This document shows, one piece after another, positions 44,451-54,935 of a stretch of DNA of 64,000 bases. A program made the position numbers and the translations under genes. The DNA lies in contig NZ_CP133149.1 of assembly GCF_036488675.1 (NCBI RefSeq), positions 1 through 64,000 of the forward strand, in the 5' to 3' direction. The stretch is from Sinorhizobium chiapasense. GTDB lineage: Bacteria > Pseudomonadota > Alphaproteobacteria > Rhizobiales > Rhizobiaceae. Position 1 is the first letter of the stretch. The number at the start of each line of letters is the position of its first letter. Under the pieces are notes generated by a model. The model worked only from the letters and a program-made list of their open reading frames with translations. It ran no database searches and had not been told where the DNA came from.

Positions 44451-45977
44451 TCAACGCCCCAGCCATTCGGGTTTGCTCGAGCCGCGCGGCACCAGCACCG
44501 TCCTGAAGGAGCCGGGGGTCCGCGACAGGACCACCTGGTCTGTCATCCCCTGATAGGTTCCAAGCGGCGTTTCCGCGGTGAACAGGTCGGGCGCAACATT
44601 CGCGTGCTCGTCCGATGAACCGGCTGTCGCTCGGGCATAATCCTTGTCGAATATGCCGAGTGACATCAGCCACAGCACAGTTCGTGTCAGGGAAACAGTG
44701 ACCCGATAGCTACCGCCCTCTGACGCGCGCCGTCGCAGTGCCGCGAGAACCCCAATTGTCCCCAGCCAGGCCACGATGTTGTCGACAATGGGGATGATCG
44801 GCGGCGATTTGGGACGGGCGGGCGTACCTTCGATGGCGAACACGCCCGTTACGGCTGCGCCGATTTCATCGAATCCGGGACGATTCTTCCAGGGGCCTTT
44901 GTCGCCGTGGAGCAGGACCTGAGCGTGAATAAGGCCTGGCTTTTTCGCACAGAGCGTTTCGGCGTCGAGACCGTGGCGCTCTAGATAACCCGGGCGCTTG
45001 TTGGCAAAGAAAATGTCGGCATCCTTCAGCAGCTCGTCGAATTTCGCGCGATCCTCTTTGGAGGTATCCAGGAACGTCGAACGCATCCCGACCTGTGCGT
45101 CCCAGGCCAGCCCGTCGACCTCGGTATCGTCAGGCCGCCAGATATTGAGGACATCGGCGCCGTAGCAGGCGAGGTCTCTGCCGATAGCGGCTCCGGCAAT
45201 CACGTGCCCCATTCCGAACGCGCGAATGCCATCCAGCGGGCTGTTTCCATCCTTCGTGAAGGGGATCGGTTGGCTTTCGCCGATCTTCTCCACCGTAATC
45301 AGCGGCATTTTGGAGAGAACTTCGGTGTATTGAGCCTCCTTCCGGAATTCGTCAAAAGTGCGTACTTTCGCGAAGATGAGCCCCGCTTCTGCGGCCGCGT
45401 TCTCCAACTCGTCGGCTTTCCACTGCAGGATCGCGTTATTGAGGGATTCAACACTGACGCCACATCTCAAAAAGCTGAGAGCACGGGCTCCAGACTTGGG
45501 ATAGATGTTCAGGGCGACAACATGTCGTCCATCGCTCGTCTCGCGGAAGAGGGGCATTTCGAGGAACGGATTCATGGGGTCGGTCAGGGCTGGTGGGCGG
45601 CCATTGATCGTCTCCCATTTCCGGTCATAGAAGCCGGCGAAGCGCCGAAGCGCCTTGCGCACATCCACTTCGATATCCTGTCCCTCACCGGTCCGGTCTC
45701 GCCATAGTGCCGAGATCGCGACCGCCTTGGCGGCGAGACTGACCGCGGCCACCGTGCCAAACCGAAACGGGCTGGGAATGATCGGGTCACGGCCGTAGAA
45801 GGTGAGTTTGCCGCCGCTGTCCGCAGTCGACATTTCGACGTCTTTCAACACATGATTGACGGCGCCGTGCATATCGAAATCCGAGCTGCGCTCCGGATTA
45901 TCGAGCTTGGATTGGATCGTCTCGGTGAGCAGATCCGGTTGAGACTTTTCTGTTTTCAGGGTTGTCGCGATGTTCAT
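44451..45977 (-). CDS. CoA-transferase family III (CaiB/BaiF-like) protein
   Basis: A 508-residue class III CoA-transferase-like protein. The usual order appears circularly arranged: an N-terminal part with RTGEGQDIEVDVRKALRRFAGFY and a C-terminal part with LACYGADVLNIWRPDD, DIFFANKRPGYLERHGLD and NRPGFDEIGAAVTGVFAIEG. ATG 45977 follows AAAGGA. These enzymes move CoA between carboxylic acids, for example carnitine or formyl/oxalyl compounds. It is the last gene of a three-gene operon with a hydroxyacyl-CoA dehydrogenase homologue and a YWTD propeller protein. The substrate is unknown. Confidence 0.85.
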   Translation of the reverse strand: MNIATTLKTEKSQPDLLTETIQSKLDNPERSSDFDMHGAVNHVLKDVEMSTADSGGKLTFYGRDPIIPSPFRFGTVAAVSLAAKAVAISALWRDRTGEGQDIEVDVRKALRRFAGFYDRKWETINGRPPALTDPMNPFLEMPLFRETSDGRHVVALNIYPKSGARALSFLRCGVSVESLNNAILQWKADELENAAAEAGLIFAKVRTFDEFRKEAQYTEVLSKMPLITVEKIGESQPIPFTKDGNSPLDGIRAFGMGHVIAGAAIGRDLACYGADVLNIWRPDDTEVDGLAWDAQVGMRSTFLDTSKEDRAKFDELLKDADIFFANKRPGYLERHGLDAETLCAKKPGLIHAQVLLHGDKGPWKNRPGFDEIGAAVTGVFAIEGTPARPKSPPIIPIVDNIVAWLGTIGVLAALRRRASEGGSYRVTVSLTRTVLWLMSLGIFDKDYARATAGSSDEHANVAPDLFTAETPLGTYQGMTDQVVLSRTPGSFRTVLVPRGSSKPEWLGR

Positions 45978-46025
45978 TTGTAGGTTCCTTTCGGTTTGAA
46001 GCAATTGCCCGCTGCAGCCGCTTGG

Positions 46026-47000
46026 TTACTCGGCTACGGCCGTATTCGAACTTCCGGTCTCCTGCCGTTTGTTGCGCAGTTGCACGAGGCCGATCAGAAG
46101 CTCGTCACGCTCCGCCGCCAGCTCTTCGATGCTTCGTGATCCAACTTCGAGATGGACGCTGTCGATGAGCTTGCGTTGGAACTCCGGTGTCATTTCCGGT
46201 GAGCCGAGCGTCTTCCACCAGGCCGCCATCGGGCCGCCCAGCTGCTGCAGGGCATGCTCGATGCCGCCAGGGCCGCCGGCGAGATGATTAAGCATCATGT
46301 TGCCCATGATGCCCCAGCGCAGGCCCGGTCCCCATGACAGGGCCGTGTCGACGTCAGCGGCGCTCACCACATCCTCGGCGACCAAGTAGTAGACCTCCCG
46401 TGCCAGGGCGGCCTGCAGACGGTTGGCGATGTGGCCCTGCATCTCCTTTTTGACGCGCACCGTCTTCCTGCCGATCGACGTATAAAATGCATCGGCTCGC
46501 TGGATGGTCTCTGCCGAGGTCTTAGCTCCGCCGACGATCTCGACCAACGGGATCAAGTGTGGGGGATTGAAGGGATGGCCGATCACGCAGCGCTCGGGAT
46601 GCGTGAGGGCGCCCGGCTGGATTTGGCTCATCGGGATTCCCGACGAGCTCGAGGCGATGATCACATCGGGCGGCAGCAATTCGTCGAGTTGACCATAGAG
46701 CTTCTGCTTGAAATCGACCCGCTCGGGACCGTTCTCCTGCACGAAGTCGACACCCGCCAACGCTTCGGCGAGGTCGGTGGTGAACGTCAAATTAGACAGC
46801 GACGCGCCGGGCGAGAGGCCCAGGCGGCTGAGTGCCGGCCAGGCGCTTGCCACGAATTCCCTGAGCCTGCTTTCCGCGTTGGGTGCTGGGTCAGTCGCAA
46901 CGACCTCTAGTCCCTTGGCGAGAAACAGCGACGTCCAGCTCGCGCCGATCACACCCGTGCCGACGACGGCAATGCGGTGAATGGGTTTGTTGTTCGACAT
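46026..47000 (-). CDS. 3-hydroxyacyl-CoA/L-carnitine dehydrogenase family protein
   Basis: A 324-residue NAD-dependent dehydrogenase with the Rossmann start RIAVVGTGVIGASWTSLFLAKG, SSSSGIPMSQIQ, the catalytic GHPFNPPHLIPLVEIVGG and a C-terminal helical domain with NRLQAALAREVYYLV. It resembles lambda-crystallin and L-carnitine dehydrogenase more than bifunctional FadB. AGGAGAG precedes ATG 47000; the longer frame begins with no ribosome site. With a CaiB-like neighbour, a carnitine- or beta-hydroxy-acid-type substrate is plausible. Confidence 0.87.
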   Translation of the reverse strand: MSNNKPIHRIAVVGTGVIGASWTSLFLAKGLEVVATDPAPNAESRLREFVASAWPALSRLGLSPGASLSNLTFTTDLAEALAGVDFVQENGPERVDFKQKLYGQLDELLPPDVIIASSSSGIPMSQIQPGALTHPERCVIGHPFNPPHLIPLVEIVGGAKTSAETIQRADAFYTSIGRKTVRVKKEMQGHIANRLQAALAREVYYLVAEDVVSAADVDTALSWGPGLRWGIMGNMMLNHLAGGPGGIEHALQQLGGPMAAWWKTLGSPEMTPEFQRKLIDSVHLEVGSRSIEELAAERDELLIGLVQLRNKRQETGSSNTAVAE

Positions 47001-47022
47001 GGTGTACTCTCCTGTTCGGTTC

Positions 47023-47937
47023 TCAGATTTCGGCGTAAGCGATGCCGGTGAGATTGCCTTGGGCGTAGAGGAAGTTGCGCTCATTCTTCCCTTGGAGATC
47101 GGCGGAATAGACCGAGCCGGCGAAGTCGGTGACGAACATCCGGTTGCCGGGCACGTCGAGGGCGATGCCGATGCCCTCCATCAAATGCGTGGCCAGGATC
47201 TCTGGCTCAGCCTTTGTGTCGATCGGCACACGATTGACCGTATTGCCACGCGGAGGATCGCCGCGGTCGGTCCAGTAGAGGATACGGTTCGCCAGATCGA
47301 GCTCGAGGTCGATCGGCTCGGGCAAGTGATCGAACAGCACCTCGATGTCGGAGCGGTTCGTCGCCGTCTCGCCCTTCGGGATCTCAATACTGGCGCGCAG
47401 GATGCGGCCCAATTCGCCATTATCGGGCCCCTTTTGCGTCCAGTAGATTTTCCCGGATTTGGGATCGACGGTAATCCCGACACACCACTTGGTCTGATCG
47501 CGCGCATCCCTGTCGCCGCGACCGGTCTCGACCAGCGTTTCGACCTGCGAGCCGTCGAGGTTCGCGCGCATCACGCGCATGCCCTCGCGATCGCTCCAAT
47601 AGAGCTTGCCGCTTCCCTTATCGAGATGGAGCTGTTTCGGTGTATGGGTGACACCTTGCGGGATGATAACCCTGCGGTTCCCTCCGTCGAGGTCGGCGCG
47701 CTCGATCGAGCCGTCGTTGAGGTTGGGTATGCCCATGTTGGTCCAATAGATGTGACCAGCCGCAACATCTGCGACAATACCATCGGGAAGGCGGCAATTG
47801 CTGACGATGGTCCTGCGGTCGGAACCATCGGGATTCATCGAGTGAATGCGGTCGCCGCTCAATTCGAGGACAAACAGTCGCCCGTCGCGGGTGAAGCCCG
47901 ATGTGTTTTTCGGTTTGGCTGCTTCAAGTGCTGTCAT
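47023..47937 (-). CDS. YWTD-repeat beta-propeller protein
   Basis: A 304-residue protein built of YWTD/LDL-receptor-type repeats: GHIYWTNMG, GKLYWSDREG, GKIYWTQKG and RILYWTDRG each begin a blade. No signal peptide is seen. GAAGGAAAGACA precedes ATG 47937. It is the first gene of the operon with the dehydrogenase and CoA-transferase. Such proteins may act as lactonases or scaffolds; the role here is unknown. Confidence 0.82.
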   Translation of the reverse strand: MTALEAAKPKNTSGFTRDGRLFVLELSGDRIHSMNPDGSDRRTIVSNCRLPDGIVADVAAGHIYWTNMGIPNLNDGSIERADLDGGNRRVIIPQGVTHTPKQLHLDKGSGKLYWSDREGMRVMRANLDGSQVETLVETGRGDRDARDQTKWCVGITVDPKSGKIYWTQKGPDNGELGRILRASIEIPKGETATNRSDIEVLFDHLPEPIDLELDLANRILYWTDRGDPPRGNTVNRVPIDTKAEPEILATHLMEGIGIALDVPGNRMFVTDFAGSVYSADLQGKNERNFLYAQGNLTGIAYAEI

Positions 47938-48027
47938 TGTCTTTCCTTCGGTGTACTCTCGCCTTGACACGCGTTGCCTTGGCTTGCCTCAACGTGCCTC
48001 ATCAGCGTTCTTCGGCGTGAGTAAAGG

Positions 48028-48061
48028 CCGGCAAATCGCGCCAAATTGCTGCTAAGGAGAG
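48028..48061 (+). repeat. Dispersed 34-bp repeat, copy A
   Basis: CCGGCAAATCGCGCCAAATT followed by GCTGCTAAGGAGAG. The reverse complement at 62736-62769 matches 32 of 34 positions; a more diverged relative lies at about 60301-60335. Function unknown. It lies in the 280-bp divergent promoter region 47938-48217, which has no other gene. Confidence 0.65.
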
Positions 48062-48217
48062 CGCGGAACGAGGCACTTTGGATCAGACAGGACGATCAGA
48101 CAGCTGGCATTTCTCAGGCGATGCGGTACGATTTCTGCAAGCCCGAGAGAGGCTGGGCGCTGACGCAGCTAGAGCGCGCCTGGTCGGACTGGGCGCCCGG
48201 ATGCCGGAGTCTGACAG

Positions 48218-51200
48218 ATGGGGCCGCATTCGCAGAACGTCGCGTACCCGAACGGTGGCTCTGAGGTCTTGTGGGAGGACGGTGAACGCGCATTTCGTCG
48301 TGGCTGGCGGCTGGACGATGAGGGCAAGCGGCGCGCCGTGCTGCTTGTTGCTCCTAGCGCCGAGCACCCATCCCGCTCAAGCCTCGATCGCCTCGCGCGC
48401 GAATATGAACTGAAGGACGAGCTCGACGGGGCGTGGGCGGTGCGTCCGCTGGACCTCGTGCGCGACACCGGTCGGACGATGCTGGTGCTCGAAGATCAAG
48501 GCGGTGAGCCGGTCGAGTGGCTGATCGGCAGGCCCATGGAGATTGGACCGTTCCTGCGCCTTGCCGTCGCCATTGCCATGGCTCTCGGCAAACTTCACCA
48601 GCGGGGGCTCGTTCACAAAGATATCAAGCCGGCCAACATTCTGCTCATCGGAGCATCTGGCCAGGTGAGGCTGACCGGGTTCGGCATCGCCTCGCGCTTC
48701 GCACGTGAACGTCAATCGCCTCACCCGCCCGAAATCATTGCCGGCACGCTCGCCTACATGGCGCCCGAGCAGACCGGACGGATGAATCGCTCAATCGATT
48801 CCCGCAGCGACCTCTATGCTCTGGGGGTTACCTTCTACCAGATGCTCACCGGCGACCTGCCGTTTATCGCTAGGGACCCTATGGACTGGGTGCACTGCCA
48901 CCTTGCCAGGCGCCCAGTAGCGCCCGCCGAGCGGCTGAAGGAAATCCCAGGCGCCATCTCGGCGGTCGTGATGAAGCTGCTCGCAAAGAGGGCCGAGGAC
49001 CGCTATCAAACGGCGGCTGGCCTTGAAAGCGACCTTCGCAGCTGCCAGGCCGAGTGGGAGGCCCAGGGCCGGATAGGCGACTTTCCGCTCGCCGAGCACG
49101 ACACGCCCGACCGGCTGCTGATCCCCGAGAAACTCTACGGCCGGCGAAGCGAGGTCGAAACCTTGCTCGCCTCCTTCCATCGCGTCGTCAATGGCGGCGC
49201 GCCGGAACTGGTCCTGGTTTCCGGCTATTCAGGCATCGGCAAATCGTCGGTTGTCAACGAGCTGCAGCCGATGCTGGTCCCGCCGCGCGGCTTGTTCGCT
49301 TCCGGAAAGTTCGATCAGTACAAGCGCGACATACCCTATTCGACGTTGGCTCAGGCTTTTCAAAGCATGGTTCGTCCGCTGCTCGGCAAGAGCGAAGCAG
49401 AGCTTGCGCCGTGGCGCGACACTTTGCGAGAGACCTTGGGTCCTAACGCAGGACTGATTGTGGATCTCGTTCCCGAGGTGAGGCACATCATTGGAGAACC
49501 GCCGCCGGTTCCCGAGCTTCCGCCACAAGACGCGCAACGGCGCTTTCAGCTGGCGCTTCGGCAGTTCATCGGCATCTTCGCTCGTCCTGAACATCCCCTG
49601 TCGCTCTTCCTCGATGACTTGCAATGGCTCGACGCGGCGACGCTCGATCTCCTGGAAGACCTGTTGAGCCGATCCGATCTCCGCAATCTGCTCCTCATCG
49701 GCGCCTTCCGCGATAATGAAGTCACCGCGGCACATCCGCTCGCGCGCAAGCTGGAGGCGATCCGGGCAACCGGAAGTGTGCAGGACATCAAACTTGGCCC
49801 ACTGACAGCCGAGGACCTGGAAGAGCTTGTCGGGGACTCGCTCCACTGCGACAAGGCGCAGGCCGCCCCGCTCGCCGGGCTGGTGCACGCGAAGACCGGC
49901 GGAAATCCGTTCTTTGTGATCCAATTTCTTGAGGCGCTCGCCCGCGATGGTCTTCTGTCCTTCGCCCAAGAGCGATGGTCCTGGGACCTCGACGGAATCC
50001 ATGCCAGAGGTTACACGGACAACGTCGTTGAACTCTTGGCCGCGAAGCTGACGCGGTTGCCGCCCGGCACGCAGGAAGCGGTGCAGCAGCTTGCCTGCCT
50101 TGGCAATGTCGCCGACGTCGCGATGCTTTCGATAGTTATGGGAGCGGCCGAGGAAGAGGTGCACGCGGCTCTGTGGGAGGCCCGCCGCGAACAATTGATT
50201 GACCGTGTCGATCGCTCCTACAAATTCATTCACGACCGGGTCCAGGAAGCCGCCTATGTGATGATCCCGGAAAACTCGCGCAGCCAGGCGCACTTGACTA
50301 TCGGCCGCCTGCTGCTGGCCCAGACACCACCGGAAAAACGCGACGAGGCAACCTTCGAGATCGTCAACCAGCTCAATCGCGGCGCACCGCTGGTCACGTC
50401 ACAGGAGGAGCGCGAGCAGCTCGCAGAGCTGAACCTCGTCGCGGGCAAGCGCGCGAAGGCGTCGACTGCTTATGCATCGGCGCTTAGCTACCTCACTACC
50501 GGCGCAGCGCTGCTGGCAGAAGACGCAGTAGAGCGCCGAGACGTGCTCTCGTTTGCGCTGGAGCTGAATCGCGCCGAATGCGAGTTCCTGACCGGCGCGC
50601 TGGCAGAAGCGGAGCAACGCCTGAATGCACTGTCGAAGCGGGCCGCAACGACAATCGAACGTGCCAGCGTCACCTGCCTGCTCGCAGATCTGCACACGAC
50701 CCTTGGTCAGAGCAGCCACGCAGTCGCGGTCGGTCTCAACTACCTCCGGCATCTGGGCATCGAGTGGTCGCGACATCCAACGCAAGAGGAGGCGCGGCGC
50801 GAGTATGAGCAGGTCTGGTCGCAGCTCGGCAGCCGAGCGATCGAGGACCTGATTGACCTACGCTTGATGAGCGATGCGGCTTCGCTCGCAACACTGGAGG
50901 TGCTAACCAGGATCATTCCGCCCGCGTTCTTCACGGATGCGAATCTATATGCGTTGATCGCTTGCCGCGCAGTCAATCTCAGCCTTGAGCAAGGCAATTG
51001 CGACGGCTCGTGCTTCGCCTATGCCACGCTCGGCGTAGTGGCTGGCGCGCAGTTTCACGATTACCAGGCCGCATTTCAATTCGGCCGGCTCGGCTGTGAT
51101 TTGGTCGAACAACGAGGCTTGAAGCGGTTCGAAGCACGCACTTTCATGCTTTTTGGCAACCTTATTATGCCGTGGACGAGACACGTGCGGGCTGGCCGCG

Positions 51201-54091
51201 ATTTCGTTCGTCGCGCCTTTGAGGCCGCCAATCTCAGCGGCGACCTCACTTACGCTGCCTACTGCGGCAATCAATTGAACACGAACCTTCTTGCGGCGGG
51301 CGATCCGCTCCCCGAGGTGCAGCACGAGGCCGAGCAGGGCCTCATGTTCGCACGGAGGGCGCGGTTTGACTTCATCACTGACATCATCGCTACGCAGCTC
51401 GGCCTGGTGCGCACGCTTCGCGGGCTCACACCGACATTCGGTTGCTTCGACGATGGACAGTTTGACGAGCGTCAGATCGAGAGTCTTTACTCCAGCAACT
51501 CGGACTTGGCGCTTGCCGAATGCTGGTATTGGTGCCGAAAGCTCCAAGCGCGCTTTCTTGCCGGGGACTATAGGAGCGCTCTCGATGCCTCGGATAGGGC
51601 GCAACGGCTGCTGTGGACATCGGCGTCCCTCTTCGAAACCGCAGAGTATCATTTCTACGGTGCTCTCTCGCACGCGGCGGCCTGCGACACCGCTGCTGCA
51701 GGGCAGCGCGGGGAGCATGTTCGGGCTTTGACTGCGCACCACCGCCAGCTAGAAATCTGGGCGGAGCATTGCCCTGAGAATTTCGAGAACCGTGCCGCGC
51801 TGGTCGGCGCTGAGATTGCCCGTGTCGGAGGGCGCCCGCTCGATGCCATGGAGCTATACGAACGCGCCATTGCGTCGGCACGCGCCAACGGATTTGTCCA
51901 CAATGAGGCGCTCGCGAGCGAACTTGCGGCCCACTTTTACGCTGCCCGCGGCTTCGAGGAGATCGCGCACCTCTATCTAAAAAACGCAAGGGATGGCTAT
52001 CTTCGATGGGGAGCGGATGGAAAGGTGCGGCAACTGGATCGGCTCCATCCGCGGCTGCGGCAGCACGAGCGCGAGCCGGAAGCAACGGGAACGATCGAAG
52101 CGCCGGTCGAATATCTCGACCTCATGGCGATGATCGAAGTCTCTCAAGCCGTCTCTGGTGAGATGGTTTCGGAGAGGCTGATCGACAGGCTCATGCGCGT
52201 CGCCGTTGAGCATGCGGGCGCCGAGCGTGGTCTCCTGATTTGCGCGCAAGGTGAAGACGTGCGGGTAGACGCGGAAGCAACAGAAGCCGGCCAGGACGTC
52301 GCCGTCCACGTGCGGGAACGCGGCACAGGGCTTGCTGTCCCGCTACCGAACTCGCTCATTCGATATGTCATGCGCACCCAGGAAACCGTCATTCTCGATG
52401 ATGCAGCGTCTCTAAACCCGTTTTCGAATGATGCTTACATCGTTCAGCGTAACGTCCGTTCCGTTCTGTGCTTACCATTGATCAATCAGGGAGAGCTTAT
52501 CGGAGCCCTCTATCTCGAGAACAACCTCACTCCCAACGTGTTCACCCCCCGCCGGGTCGCTTCGTTGAAGTTGCTTGCATCGCAAGCTGCGATCTCGCTC
52601 AAAAATGCGGCTCTTTATCAAGAACTCGCGGACCGCGAATGGAAGATTCGGCGTTTGGTCGACTCCAACATCATTGGCATCTTCGTTGCCGATCGCGAGG
52701 GCCGGATTCTGGAGGCCAACGACGCGTTTCTCCGTATGGTGGGATACGATCGGGAGGACTTGGTTTTGGGTCGCGTTCGCTGGACCGAGTTGAGCCCGCC
52801 GGAATGGCGCGAGCGCGACGTGCTCACCCAGGCAAAACTAAACTCAAGCGGGATCCTTCATCCTTTCGAGAAGGAATATGTCCGAAAAGACGGCAGCCGC
52901 GTTCCTGTGCTGATCGGCGCAGCGCGGTTCAAAGAGGGCGGTGATCAGGCTGTCGCGTTTGTCCTCGATCTGACCGAGCGCAAGCGGGCCGAGGAGGCAT
53001 TGCGTGAAAGCGAGCGAAGTTTGCGCTCGGCAATTGACGGGATACCGGGTCTCGTTGCCGTCCTAGCCCCGGATGGTGCGGTCGACGCCGTCAATCGCCA
53101 AATCCTCGACTATTGTGGGCGATCGCTGGAGGAGCTGAAGGATTGGGACACAAACGGAACGATTCACCCTGATGATCTTGTCCATCTCGCTGAAGTATTC
53201 ACAAAGTCAATCGCCGCCGGTGTTCCCTATGAGACCGAAACACGCCTGCGGCGCTTCGATGGCGAATACCGGTGGTTTGACAACCGAGGCATCCCGATTC
53301 GCGATGACTCTGGACGTGTTACGCGTTGGTACGTTCTCCTGACGGACATCGAGGATCGCACACAGGCGCTGGCGCGGCTGCAGCAGATGCAATCGGATTT
53401 TGCCCACATGAACCGCGTCAGCATAATGGGAGAATTGGCCGCCTCATTGTCCCACGAAATCACGCAACCCATCGCCAGCGCGCGCAACAACGCTCGCGCG
53501 GCCCAGAATTTTCTGGAAATGCAGCCGCCAGATTTGGGCGAGGTGAGGGAAGCACTCTCCTGTGTCGTTGGCGATACTGACCGAGCCGGGGACATCATCG
53601 GCCGTATTCGTGAGCAAATGAAGAAAGCACCGCCGCGAAAGGAGCATTTCGATCTGAACGCTGCCATAAACGAAGTGATTGCATTGGCGCAAAGCGTGAC
53701 AGTCAGGAATGGTGTTTCGGTCCAGACCCGGCTTGCCGACGGGTGTCTTGTTGAGGGGGATCGGATTCAACTACAGCAAGTCGTCCTCAACCTGATCCTG
53801 AATGCGGTTGAAGCGATTGAGGCGGTCGAGATGGGGCCGCGGGAGCTGTTGATCAGCACCGAACAAGACGGCACAGAAATCGGCGTGGCAGTCCACGATT
53901 CCGGGCCGGGTATCGATCCGACGCATCTCGAACGCGTCTTCGAGGCCTTCTACACCACGAAGCCTAGTGGAACGGGCATGGGCCTATCGATATGCCGCTC
54001 CATCATCGATGCTCATGGGGGTAAGCTGTGGGCGGAGGCAAACGAGCCTCGCGGCACGGTATTTAGGTTCACCTTGCCTGGCGCGGCGTGA
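48218..54091 (+). CDS. Trifunctional Ser/Thr kinase - AAA ATPase - PAS/GAF sensor histidine kinase
   Basis: A 1957-residue multidomain signalling protein. Order: a Ser/Thr kinase-like domain (about 15-280) with HKDIKPANILLI (133-144) and MAPEQTGRMN; an AAA/STAND ATPase with GYSGIGKSS (336-344) and LFLDDLQWLD; a long TPR-like helical region; GAF (about 1310-1450); two PAS domains (from about 1468 and 1594); HisKA with H1746 in LSHEITQP; and HATPase ending DSGPGIDP and GTGMGLSI. The kinase DFG is GFG (LTGFGIASR), a feature of this family that questions kinase activity. It overlaps the response regulator opposite by 23 bp. Input signal unknown. Confidence 0.93.
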   Translation: MGPHSQNVAYPNGGSEVLWEDGERAFRRGWRLDDEGKRRAVLLVAPSAEHPSRSSLDRLAREYELKDELDGAWAVRPLDLVRDTGRTMLVLEDQGGEPVEWLIGRPMEIGPFLRLAVAIAMALGKLHQRGLVHKDIKPANILLIGASGQVRLTGFGIASRFARERQSPHPPEIIAGTLAYMAPEQTGRMNRSIDSRSDLYALGVTFYQMLTGDLPFIARDPMDWVHCHLARRPVAPAERLKEIPGAISAVVMKLLAKRAEDRYQTAAGLESDLRSCQAEWEAQGRIGDFPLAEHDTPDRLLIPEKLYGRRSEVETLLASFHRVVNGGAPELVLVSGYSGIGKSSVVNELQPMLVPPRGLFASGKFDQYKRDIPYSTLAQAFQSMVRPLLGKSEAELAPWRDTLRETLGPNAGLIVDLVPEVRHIIGEPPPVPELPPQDAQRRFQLALRQFIGIFARPEHPLSLFLDDLQWLDAATLDLLEDLLSRSDLRNLLLIGAFRDNEVTAAHPLARKLEAIRATGSVQDIKLGPLTAEDLEELVGDSLHCDKAQAAPLAGLVHAKTGGNPFFVIQFLEALARDGLLSFAQERWSWDLDGIHARGYTDNVVELLAAKLTRLPPGTQEAVQQLACLGNVADVAMLSIVMGAAEEEVHAALWEARREQLIDRVDRSYKFIHDRVQEAAYVMIPENSRSQAHLTIGRLLLAQTPPEKRDEATFEIVNQLNRGAPLVTSQEEREQLAELNLVAGKRAKASTAYASALSYLTTGAALLAEDAVERRDVLSFALELNRAECEFLTGALAEAEQRLNALSKRAATTIERASVTCLLADLHTTLGQSSHAVAVGLNYLRHLGIEWSRHPTQEEARREYEQVWSQLGSRAIEDLIDLRLMSDAASLATLEVLTRIIPPAFFTDANLYALIACRAVNLSLEQGNCDGSCFAYATLGVVAGAQFHDYQAAFQFGRLGCDLVEQRGLKRFEARTFMLFGNLIMPWTRHVRAGRDFVRRAFEAANLSGDLTYAAYCGNQLNTNLLAAGDPLPEVQHEAEQGLMFARRARFDFITDIIATQLGLVRTLRGLTPTFGCFDDGQFDERQIESLYSSNSDLALAECWYWCRKLQARFLAGDYRSALDASDRAQRLLWTSASLFETAEYHFYGALSHAAACDTAAAGQRGEHVRALTAHHRQLEIWAEHCPENFENRAALVGAEIARVGGRPLDAMELYERAIASARANGFVHNEALASELAAHFYAARGFEEIAHLYLKNARDGYLRWGADGKVRQLDRLHPRLRQHEREPEATGTIEAPVEYLDLMAMIEVSQAVSGEMVSERLIDRLMRVAVEHAGAERGLLICAQGEDVRVDAEATEAGQDVAVHVRERGTGLAVPLPNSLIRYVMRTQETVILDDAASLNPFSNDAYIVQRNVRSVLCLPLINQGELIGALYLENNLTPNVFTPRRVASLKLLASQAAISLKNAALYQELADREWKIRRLVDSNIIGIFVADREGRILEANDAFLRMVGYDREDLVLGRVRWTELSPPEWRERDVLTQAKLNSSGILHPFEKEYVRKDGSRVPVLIGAARFKEGGDQAVAFVLDLTERKRAEEALRESERSLRSAIDGIPGLVAVLAPDGAVDAVNRQILDYCGRSLEELKDWDTNGTIHPDDLVHLAEVFTKSIAAGVPYETETRLRRFDGEYRWFDNRGIPIRDDSGRVTRWYVLLTDIEDRTQALARLQQMQSDFAHMNRVSIMGELAASLSHEITQPIASARNNARAAQNFLEMQPPDLGEVREALSCVVGDTDRAGDIIGRIREQMKKAPPRKEHFDLNAAINEVIALAQSVTVRNGVSVQTRLADGCLVEGDRIQLQQVVLNLILNAVEAIEAVEMGPRELLISTEQDGTEIGVAVHDSGPGIDPTHLERVFEAFYTTKPSGTGMGLSICRSIIDAHGGKLWAEANEPRGTVFRFTLPGAA

Positions 54092-54485
54092 GATCACGAC
54101 TGTCTCCAGGTGTTGTTCCGCCTATCGTAAGAACTGCGGCAACACACCGCTTGAGTTTCTCGTCATCCACCGGCTTACGCAGGTAACAGACAACCCCGTC
54201 GTTCAGGGCGCGAACCCGGTCAGCATCAATGGGAAACGCGGTCACGAGGATCGTCGGAATCGCATGGCCGGTGTCAACAAGGCGCCGGTGGAGTTCGAGC
54301 CCAGTCATCGCAGGCATGTGGATGTCGCCAATGAGGCAGGCCGTTTCGGGCAGGCGAGGGGATGCCAGGAAATCGGCCGCCGATGAAAACGTCTCGACGG
54401 TGTAGCCCAGCGACCTCATGAGCCTTCGCATGGACTCGCGAAAGTGCCGATCATCGTCGACGACCGAAACCAACAGGCTTTTCAT
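54069..54485 (-). CDS. Single-domain response regulator (CheY/FixJ receiver)
   Basis: A 138-residue receiver-only protein: VSVVDDDRHFRESMRRLM, phosphoacceptor in LIGDIHMPAMTG, TILVTAFP and the lysine in YLRKPV. ATG 54485 is used; the longer open frame is not coding. It is convergent with and overlaps the hybrid kinase gene, whose histidine kinase it probably serves. With no output domain it may relay phosphate to another partner such as the LuxR-type regulator downstream. 54486-54935 holds no gene I can support. Confidence 0.85.
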   Translation of the reverse strand: MKSLLVSVVDDDRHFRESMRRLMRSLGYTVETFSSAADFLASPRLPETACLIGDIHMPAMTGLELHRRLVDTGHAIPTILVTAFPIDADRVRALNDGVVCYLRKPVDDEKLKRCVAAVLTIGGTTPGDSRDLTPRQAR

Positions 54486-54935
54486 TGTGCCGCCTTTGGC
54501 TTTTTGCTGGAGCACGCGCGGGCGCCCGTCTAGCGCACTCACATGGAATTGCCGATGCCATGCAAAGAATGCCATCGGTGCGATGCCGCTGTCCCCTAAA
54601 TTTTGGCTTATTTCGACGACGAGTGCGAAGCCGAGCCGCCATGGCATGTGACTGAGGACTTCGGCTGAGCAAACCGGTCGCTGGAATCATGGCCGACCTC
54701 CGTTGCATGATCGCTTAAATCGAGCCGACCCAAGAAATTCAAAGGGTTACGGCGACCTTGGCGCGTCCAATTGGACTCGCGGCGCTGTAGGAGCAAATCC
54801 GAGCCCCATAAACCTTCGTATCGTCGTCTGTCACCTTTGGGTACCCGACGTCGACCAGTGCTCAATTGAGCCGCTGGTGACGATTCTCTTAGTCTGCTGC
54901 ATCCGAAAATGCGCACAGGCAAGTAGGAAAGAGCA

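Noticed and set aside
46981..47967. 328-residue plus-strand frame opposite the YWTD protein
   Set aside because: Antisense to clear YWTD repeats and lacking recognisable family features.
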